From NCBI GenBank assembly GCA_039566865.1, contig CM076948.1, positions 22,703,001 through 22,767,000 on the forward strand: a DNA stretch of 64,000 nt. Reading direction: 5' to 3'. This document shows, piece by piece, positions 59,801 through 64,000 of the stretch. The stretch is from Aurelia coerulea (lineage: Eukaryota; Cnidaria; Scyphozoa; Semaeostomeae; Ulmaridae). The position numbers and the translations under genes are program-made. The notes beneath the pieces are model-generated. The model was not told the origin of the DNA and made no database searches. It saw only the letters and a list, made by a program, of their open reading frames with translations. How positions within the stretch are numbered: position 1 is the stretch's first letter; the number at the start of each line of letters is the position of its first letter.

Positions 59801-62800
59801 TGAGAATATACATTGAATACTTGAATACACAAGATTTTATCAAAACCAAATAACTTAGCTAACTGTTAACAATTCATTTTTCTATTACAGACAGGAGAGC
59901 AAACGTGATATTTGCAGATACATTGACTTTGCTATTTGAAGGCATCGCAAGGATAGTTGAAGATCATCAACCATTAGTGGACACTTATTATGGTACAAAC
60001 AATCTTCTTGTTGCGTGTAGTGCAATTGTGCAAGGATAAACAAGTAAATAAAGTAAAATATAAGCACTTTGATGCGAACTGAAACAAGCAGTCTATTGCT
60101 TGATAACGGACCATGCTCGAAACGTCGTGCTTACTTGAATTCGCATCATCAAAGTGCTTATATTTTACTTTATTCTCTTGTTTAACTATTATGGTACTTC
60201 CTACACATCATTTTTCCATTTTTTTCATATCAACTAAAAAATTACAATATACATTACTTACACTACCTACAAACTACTATAGAATACTACCGGGACGATA
60301 CGCCGAGGAGCACAAGGCTGTGACTACCCCGAGACCATTTAGACATGGAGCTAAAACTACTATGGTTTGTCTCAAATTACTTGCCACGAGAAATATCTGC
60401 GATCAAGTCTAGGGTAGGGTGGGGTAATGTCGGTCTAAAATGAGCAAAATCTCAAAATGGATAGCTGGTAAAACGAGACTAAAATGCAAAACATTTCAAA
60501 ATATTTGTTTAATTGACATTCAGTGCTTCTTGTTTCTTGGGAAAAAATTTCAGCTCTGACAAAGGCAAATAAATATTTCTAAAAAATTTTATCTTATGGC
60601 AACTAAAATAGGCCCACTTTTTCCGACGAGCGGGAAAAGTGAGTCTATTTTCAAAACTTGTACAATATCGGAATACGAAAGGATAAATGATTAAAAAAAT
60701 TAATGGAATTACCTTTCTCAACTATTCTCCAGTCAATAAAATCACAAGCTTTGCCTTTTATCGCAAGCAATGCCGTTCCCGCGAAGAAACTAAAACTACG
60801 GTCATTATGCTGTGATCCACCATCTTTGCGACTTACAAGTGAGTGATCGAATTTGATAATAACAGTCAAATAAAATTGTTTGCAGTATGTTTACTCCAAT
60901 TCTTTGGTTACAAGACAGCAACTGCGGTAATAGGAAACCCATGTTCGCATTTTAGACAGAAAACAACGTGGCAAGATGAATATAAGTGCGAAAATTTAAG
61001 CAATTCAAGGCTTCGTTGAATTTGAATTATGGCTGAATTCTCAGTATGCCCACATTACCCCACCTGGTAAAAAAATAAATATAAAAAGAACAATCGCGTC
61101 AATGACTTTGAAATAAACGTTATTTCATTCGTAAATGACCAAACTCTCACCTCATGGTCATTAGATTGACCAGAAAAGCAAAACAACAGTGGCAGGAGAA
61201 AGTTTTCCTGGGCTTTGAGATTCTTGCACAATAGGCCGTTCAGTAAAGTTATTTTATAAAACGAGTCGAGATACATCTAAGACGAATGTTTTATGTAAAA
61301 AGGCAGTTTAGTATGTAGACATTAAAGGAAAAATAGCCAACCTTTCTTCCATGTAACGAGAAGGGATATTTCTAGCAAAAAGCTCAGTAGACCCACTTTA
61401 CCCCGTAGACCCAACTTACCCCACCCTACCCTACTCTTCCACTCTTACATTTCGCAATAGCATTGCAAGAAGAGGAGATGAAGAATGACAATACATAGAT
61501 TTTTCGAAGTTATTCAACGAAATGTTCAAGTAATGTGGTATTTTGATTTCACCGAGGGTTTCTCGATTTTGAGTCAACCTGCAACCTTTTTGTTGCTGGA
61601 AGGCTGTAACGCATTGATATCACAAGTACATGGCGTTTAGGAGTGTCGTAAAGGACCTTTGAAGGTTCATTTCCCAGGTTTCCTGTGATCCTGACTATTT
61701 ATAGCTTAAAATCTTTGTTCTCAATTGTTACAATGTAAATGCGTTTCCTTTAAACTTCTTTGACTCTTTCTTTTTATGATAACAAGAACTGGCTGTCCGC
61801 AACGATGACGTAATTTGATATCATGTTATTAGAAATTGAAGTATTGGTAGGGAACCGTAGTTTCAGCAAAATTGAAGTACTATGATTGCGACCATTGTCA
61901 TTTTATATGTCATTATTTAGTCATTCCATGTTCAAGACAAATCCAAAGAAATAGACAAATTTAAGTTCAAAGCGACATTTCCATAAATATTGGTGACATT
62001 TGCAGTGTACTAAATCCGATTTTCTGAAAAGCTGCTTTGAGACTAGGCCATATGTTTGTTGACGTTTCAACGCAAAATTGTACTTCGTCTTCAGAAGACG
62101 AAATTACGAAAGCACAAGGCTGTTTTTGTATGCATAAAGAGACAAATAGCTACTAAAATGCGTGATTACAATTTCTACGTGAAAAGTAAATAAGGAGCAA
62201 GCCCGAAGGACAATACCTTAAAGCCAAGGGACTTGGAGAGTGCTAGGAATCAAGTGAAGGACGTTCAAGTAAAATTAATAGACTTTCATGAATGAGCAGG
62301 TCGAAATTTAGCCTACGAGTAGACCCATTTTCCTGAAGAATAAAGGGTCTACGAAATAGAGAGATAAAGCTTGCTACGGCTGCCCAATTAATTATGTTAA
62401 TCCTTTTTTCAAATAATGTATGAAACCCGTCCAAACAAAGACTGCATAAATTAAGTTCTAGAAATCTGGAACTGTAGTAGCAAGCTTTTGCTCATTAATT
62501 CGTAGATCCTTTGTCCAGTTGGATAATGGGTCTACACGTAGGCTAGTTGAAATCATGTCACAATAGTAACAATAATCTGGATCATAAGGAACCAAGGAAA
62601 CAAAAACTTTCAAGGGTCTTTACTGACGCTCCTAGAACCCCTCTGGGGAGATTCGTTTCAAATCCATATCCAAAAGAATCTTACGAGCCAAGAATATGTA
62701 TTAAAAGTAAATAATCTTATTCCATTTTACTGTATAGGTCCTGGCCGTATGGTTACAGTCTTGAAAGAACTGCAGGTAAGTAAATTTGAATTTCGTAATA

Positions 62801-63946
62801 AAAAAGACTCCGTTCTCTGACAGACATCTCAAAGCGACTTGCCTTCCGAAAGAATATATTTCGTGCCTCTGTGTGTCTCAATCAAATCAACATAAAAAAT
62901 GTATCATTATCATTGTTATTATTTTTAATTTTTCAGGAAGAATGTGACATACAGTCACAAAAAGTCATCGAGCAATTTGTGTCTTCTCGCAGCTTTGAAA
63001 AGATGGTAATTTAGCTGTTATTTATTTTCACTTTACTCTGTGACTACTGTTTTCAAGTAATGCTCCCTTTGAAACGAATTACTGTGTCGTTCTTTGTTGC
63101 ACATTCAAGATATTCCAGTCTCAACGAATAAGGACAGATTTTGTAAGACAATAGCATCAGTTGCTATTGTTGACACCTGAGTTCAAAGCGATTAGTGATC
63201 GCAGACAAAGGAAATTCCCTCAACCAGTAATTCAAAACAAACAAAGCCGCACACGTTTCTCTGAAACCCAGGTAGCTAGTGCGATCGTTTTGCATTCCAG
63301 AAATTGTTTTCAAGAGCAAACATGAGCATATATCGAAAGAAGAAGGATTTATCTACACATCTACCTCGGGCATTTTATTTATTCGGTTCAGAAGCTGAGC
63401 AGTAAGTATTTTAATAACGTCCAAAAAAATAAGAGAATTGAATCGCCTCCCAATCGGCTTTTGAACCAAATAGATAAAATGCCTGAGGTAGATGTGTAGA
63501 TATACCCCTCTTCTTTTTACGATACAAGGGCTTTATATTTTCCTGTACAACTACAAAACGTGTTAGTATGAGTTTTGATACCTGATAGCTTCTAATTTTG
63601 ACTCATATCACTTAGTCAAACACATTTTGTTACTGTTGCATTTTGTTGCTTGAGTTTATTGTGAATCTCACAGGCCTAAATCAGTTGCTGTGGTGACAGA
63701 AACGCGCCCTTGTATTGTATCATACAAGGCTGCGGGAAAACCGCGGGAAGTGTGCTATTAACCAATAGGATTGGCGGGATTCTTGTATTGCCTCGTTTTT
63801 TAAACGTCCGTCAGGTAATATATATTCATATAGACTTGTGTGACCTGTTTAATTCTAATATTTTGATGCCCTTTTTCTTTTTAGTTCACTGAAGTGAAGA
63901 AAAGTACAAAAATGACAAAGCCTACTGCTGCAGCATCTACTCAAAG
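41742..63946 (+). CDS. COG4: COG4, conserved oligomeric Golgi complex subunit 4 (5' part)
   Basis: Thirteen exons join in phase: 41742-41840, 47266-47348, 48640-48754, 49193-49243, 50947-50997, 54404-54479, 55169-55286, 56433-56508, 57759-57813, 59891-59992, 62738-62775, 62937-63005 and 63885-63946. They total 995 bases (about 331 residues) and end at a donor near the window edge. The amino-terminal coiled-coil region gives [27 protein letters not shown] and VDDILDLK. The next part gives [19 protein letters not shown] and [20 protein letters not shown], all diagnostic of COG4. COG4 is a lobe A subunit of the COG tether that steers intra-Golgi retrograde vesicles. Human COG4 is about 785 residues, so less than half is here. 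Introns are rich in transposons. Confidence 0.95.
42088..43161. mobile_element. Tc1/mariner-type non-autonomous element inside the LINE
   Basis: 1,074 bp flanked by TA. Starts CACTTACCTCACATAAGTAT and ends with its inverse. The two arms (about 42088-42420 and 42830-43161) are imperfect inverted repeats over some 330 bases; ACATAAGTATTGCACCACC resembles known Tc1-family ends. No transposase frame. Removing it with one TA leaves the host LINE frame continuous, so it landed in an otherwise open LINE copy. Confidence 0.9.
43162..45372 (+). CDS. LINE reverse transcriptase, open frame
   Basis: The 737-codon frame is uninterrupted. Before the RT there is a basic linker (about residues 90-125). RT blocks: [41 protein letters not shown] (first catalytic Asp), [19 protein letters not shown] and YADDS (catalytic Asp pair). 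A thumb and a W-N-N-L-type carboxy end follow. Catalytic residues are intact, but the endonuclease is truncated and split upstream, so this copy cannot move by itself. The first listed codon is not a natural start. Confidence 0.92.
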   Translation, partial: YVKIRSMKNYNRELFLEKLKSVKFPKYSEFIDINAAYSHFIQMIISIIDEIAPMKEIRIRKDTQEWIDEEVLEGIRIRDKLLCKFKKTKIHMDHVNFRKARNKVLSLIKKKKKTCVVGKLNENIGKPKELWKSLKSLGLPSKQDKPSKICLKNDGEHCFDDKINSNIFKNFFSNLAKELVNKLPNPPKIFGSESVKQYYQHLNPGKNKFTLHHTTDEHVLKFLEKINPAKAAGPDNLAAKFLKDGAPILAKPVKELCNLSISLARFPDDCKQAKLKPLFKKGKKDEPKNYRPISLLPQISKVIEKIFHEQIQQYLDTNKILYQYQSGFRPFHSTDTCLSYLSDKIIQGFENGKFTGMILIDLQKAFDTIDHKIFLEKMKHIGFADSVIFWFRSYLKNRTFFVNIGKEISSPGELSCGVPQGSILGPLIFLLYVNDMPQAVDCDLLLYADDSCLVFSDNSVNEIEKQLNKNFNSLCDWFVDNKLSIHFGEDKTKSILFGRAKMRTDNQNLDIRRGDIRIKQHTSVTYLGCILDGNLSGESMATRTLGKINGRLRFLYRKQDFLDFSLRRLLANALIQPHFDYACSAWFPLINKRLTKKIQTAQNKCIRFCLSMNNRAHIGIKEFKNINWLPTKERFKQCTATNVYKFFDNSAPSYMSEMFLPAGQSRITRRSKNKLNQPFRKSNIGQSGLSYLGPKIWNNLHSDLKSAKNVNSFKHKIKDNFFKDLQNQENSPYIYY
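45813..46241. mobile_element. Palindromic MITE in COG4 intron 1, about 430 bp
   Basis: AATACACC-TCTTCAATATA-GAAGCCTCGTTTTGG on the left is inverted at the right end. The centre is GGGTGAAACTTTACACCC. Nearly the whole element is self-complementary. Confidence 0.85.
47266..47348 (+). CDS. COG4: COG4 exon 2
   Basis: Acceptor TTTTTATTGCAG; encodes [16 protein letters not shown] onward; donor TTTAGT|GTAAGT, phase 2. Confidence 0.9.
47880..48120 (-). mobile_element. Mariner-like repeat C fragment
   Basis: Reads CCAATAGGCTAAAGCTCTGG, then GAAGATTAATATCG, and ends TTTTTTGGGACACCCGG-TA: the inverse of the copy at 28775. COG4 intron 2. Confidence 0.7.
48228..48412 (-). repeat. tRNA-derived SINE
   Basis: On the minus strand it begins GTGTTGTGGCGCAGTGGTGT (box A) and has GGGTTCGATACCC (box B, about 48336-48350), then a body with CATCACTTGAGCATCATGAC. 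This is the best preserved of four copies in the window (others at 27479-27590 and 39071-39456). It is a repeat, not a working tRNA gene: no acceptor-stem closure or clean cloverleaf. Confidence 0.8.
48640..48754 (+). CDS. COG4: COG4 exon 3 with GC donor
   Basis: Acceptor ATTATCCTTCAG; encodes [15 protein letters not shown] and [13 protein letters not shown]. It ends GGCAAAG followed by GCAATT, so the intron starts GC rather than GT. The join to exon 4 is exact in phase and in family alignment, and no GT nearby fits. Confidence 0.9.
49193..49243 (+). CDS. COG4: COG4 exon 4
   Basis: Acceptor TTTCTTTAG; 17 codons [17 protein letters not shown]; donor GTAAAC, phase 0 at both ends. Confidence 0.9.
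50312..50570 (+). repeat. About 86-bp tandem repeat, three copies
   Basis: Units begin TTGCTAAGAATCA and end GAGAACAAGTACTCTCCAA. The first unit is the most diverged. COG4 intron 4. Confidence 0.85.
50947..50997 (+). CDS. COG4: COG4 exon 5
   Basis: Acceptor CATTTTTAG; 17 codons [17 protein letters not shown]; donor GTATGT, phase 0. Aligns with the CxxGVxxAL segment of COG4. Confidence 0.9.
51484..51710 (-). pseudogene. LINE carboxy-terminal relic
   Basis: Frame has [18 protein letters not shown] and [14 protein letters not shown], the tail of a LINE protein of the same type as 29973-30281. 5'-truncated. COG4 intron 5. Confidence 0.6.
52085..52514 (+). pseudogene. LINE reverse-transcriptase 3' relic
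   Basis: Frame reads [20 protein letters not shown], then [13 protein letters not shown] and [20 protein letters not shown], a typical post-RT carboxy region (VxYGIxVWG and IGRRxFxHRAA motifs). It ends in TGA at 52514. COG4 intron 5. Confidence 0.8.
53434..54013 (+). pseudogene. LINE 3' end with poly-A
   Basis: Two frames, 53434-53643 and 53677-53886, together give the LINE tail ([44 protein letters not shown]) and are separated by a TAG. An A12 run at about 54001 may be the tail. A third LINE type in the same intron. Confidence 0.75.
54404..54479 (+). CDS. COG4: COG4 exon 6
   Basis: Acceptor TTTGATTTTTCAG; encodes [19 protein letters not shown]; donor GAAG|GTATGC, phase 1. Confidence 0.9.
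55169..55286 (+). CDS. COG4: COG4 exon 7
   Basis: Acceptor TTTCTTTCTCAG; encodes [20 protein letters not shown] then [10 protein letters not shown]; donor GAAAG|GTGAGA, phase 2. Confidence 0.9.
55341..55731. mobile_element. MITE with TACxGTAAAxGCTCT ends, copy 1
   Basis: Left end TACTGTAAATGCTCTGTTTA and right end CTTAATACAGCTTTTTCGGTA are imperfect inverses, with C-rich GCCCCCC blocks next to them. Same family as 57902-58248. Confidence 0.75.
56433..56508 (+). CDS. COG4: COG4 exon 8
   Basis: Acceptor AATTTTGTTGCAG; encodes [20 protein letters not shown]; donor ACTCAG|GTTTGT, phase 0. Confidence 0.92.
56736..57634. mobile_element. TTAA-flanked (piggyBac-like) non-autonomous element
   Basis: 899 bp bounded by TTAA on both sides (56732-56735, 57635-57638). 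Ends AGGGGCTCCGTC and GACGGAGCCCCT are 12-bp inverses. TTAA duplication is typical of piggyBac. No transposase frame. COG4 intron 8. Confidence 0.75.
57759..57813 (+). CDS. COG4: COG4 exon 9
   Basis: Acceptor TTTCGCTTTTGCAG; encodes [18 protein letters not shown]; donor CAGG|GTGAGT, phase 1. Confidence 0.88.
57902..58248. mobile_element. MITE with TACCGTAAAAGCTCT ends, copy 2
   Basis: 347 bp. TACCGTAAAAGCTCTATTAA pairs with TTAATAGAGCTTTTACGGTA. The interior has many GGGGGCTTA and GGGGCTTATT motifs. COG4 intron 9. Confidence 0.9.
58558..58977. mobile_element. Palindromic MITE-B, copy 2
   Basis: TTGAATTGAATGGCTTTAAA through TTCCAAGCCATTTATTTC repeats the order and inverted arms of 28095-28544. 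The left end is slightly truncated. COG4 intron 9. Confidence 0.85.
59200..59440 (+). pseudogene. Decayed LINE 3' relic
   Basis: Pieces in two frames give GVKIWNE and [16 protein letters not shown], the W-N-x-IPxxIR tail of LINE proteins, broken by stops and a frameshift. COG4 intron 9. Confidence 0.55.
59891..59992 (+). CDS. COG4: COG4 exon 10
   Basis: Acceptor TTTTTCTATTACAG; encodes [20 protein letters not shown] then [11 protein letters not shown]; ends TATTATG at donor GTACAA, phase 1. The last seven exon bases and the donor are duplicated at 60187-60197 by a neighbouring insertion. Confidence 0.95.
59997..60186 (+). mobile_element. 190-bp insertion at the COG4 exon 10 donor
   Basis: Flanked by the exact 11-bp repeat TATTATGGTAC (59986-59996 and 60187-60197), which spans the exon end and splice donor. 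The body has inverted arms (TAAAATATAAGCACTTTGATG, about 60053, and its inverse near 60150) around a loop with CTTGATAA and CGAAACGTC (60099-60127). The long target duplication suggests a retroelement. Confidence 0.85.
60410..61433. mobile_element. GGGGTAA-type element, about 1.02 kb
   Basis: The ends TAGGGTAGGGTGGGGTAA and the inverse (61416-61433) match over 18 bases. CCACATTACCCCACC (about 61050) and CACTTTACCCCGTAGACCC (about 61393) are internal echoes. No transposase frame. COG4 intron 10. Confidence 0.8.
62061..62094 (-). ncRNA. Hammerhead-like motif, third copy (candidate)
   Basis: On the minus strand: CTGAAGACG, a short pairing loop, then GTTGAAACGTC. Same layout as 13322-13351, with the same A in place of the expected T. 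No target duplication found around it. Confidence 0.3.
62309..62545. mobile_element. hAT-like MITE
   Basis: TAGCCTACGAGTAGACCCAT pairs with ATGGGTCTACACGTAGGCTA. Arms are about 47 bp. The flanks GTCGAAAT and GTTGAAAT (7 of 8) are a probable 8-bp duplication. Confidence 0.8.
62738..62775 (+). CDS. COG4: COG4 exon 11
   Basis: Acceptor TTTTACTGTATAG; encodes [12 protein letters not shown]; donor GTAAGT, phase 0 out. Corresponds to the YGPGRL segment of COG4. Confidence 0.92.
62937..63005 (+). CDS. COG4: COG4 exon 12
   Basis: Acceptor TTTAATTTTTCAG; encodes [20 protein letters not shown]; donor AAGATG|GTAATT, phase 0. Confidence 0.92.
63130..63518. mobile_element. MITE-A, right-truncated copy
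   Basis: AAGGACAGATTTTGTAAGAC and the rest of the left arm are present, with the 27-codon frame at 63322-63405 starting [11 protein letters not shown]. The right arm stops after about 80 bases near TACCCCTCTTC. COG4 intron 12. Confidence 0.85.
63885..63946 (+). CDS. COG4: COG4 exon 13 (last in window)
   Basis: Acceptor CTTTTTCTTTTTAG; encodes [20 protein letters not shown]; donor AAAG|GTATTT, phase 2. The gene continues past 64000. Confidence 0.85.
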
Positions 63947-64000
63947 GTATTTGCATACGAGAGTTAACGTAATGCTTTAAGATCGAGAATATAAAAGTAT

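Overview
The window is AT-rich eukaryotic DNA: spliced genes with GT-AG introns, conserved animal proteins, tRNA-derived SINEs, several LINE lineages and a very dense population of palindromic MITEs. Protein and repeat content fit an anthozoan cnidarian such as a coral or sea anemone. The taxon is an inference; nothing in the sequence names it.

Layout. 1-7 kb is mobile-element DNA, including a 2.26-kb element with about 600-bp inverted terminal repeats and a hAT-type MITE with a clear 8-bp target duplication. 7,052-9,784 (+) is an uninterrupted gene for a secreted 910-residue protein with tectonin-like repeats, a MAM/lectin-like domain and a 31-serine tract. 10-16 kb is repeats, among them an 883-bp non-autonomous retroelement with 64-bp terminal direct repeats, a 15-bp target duplication and a hammerhead-like motif. 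16.5-21.1 kb (+) holds the last three exons of a CS (p23-like) domain protein; one of its introns contains 17 tandem copies of a 114-bp unit. 21.3-31.2 kb is an unbroken run of MITEs, poly-G/poly-C-bounded repeats, SINE and LINE fragments.

31.2-39.9 kb (-) is RBM28 (nucleolar RRM protein), five recognisable coding exons, with a one-base frame disruption in an A6 run inside an RRM. 41.7 kb to the right edge (+) is COG4 (Golgi tethering complex subunit 4), 13 exons visible, running off the window. The two genes are head to head. Their shared upstream region is occupied by a 1,058-bp near-perfect palindrome whose left end falls inside the first recognisable RBM28 exon, so the RBM28 start is unresolved.

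COG4 introns carry most of the remaining repeats: a 5'-truncated LINE with reverse transcriptase, itself interrupted by a 1,074-bp TA-flanked element; three older LINE 3' relics; a TTAA-flanked element; several MITEs; and a 190-bp insertion whose 11-bp target duplication spans the exon 10 splice donor. RBM28 and COG4 are unrelated housekeeping genes (ribosome assembly and Golgi traffic) that probably share a promoter region. No operons, CRISPR arrays, rRNA or functional tRNA genes were seen.
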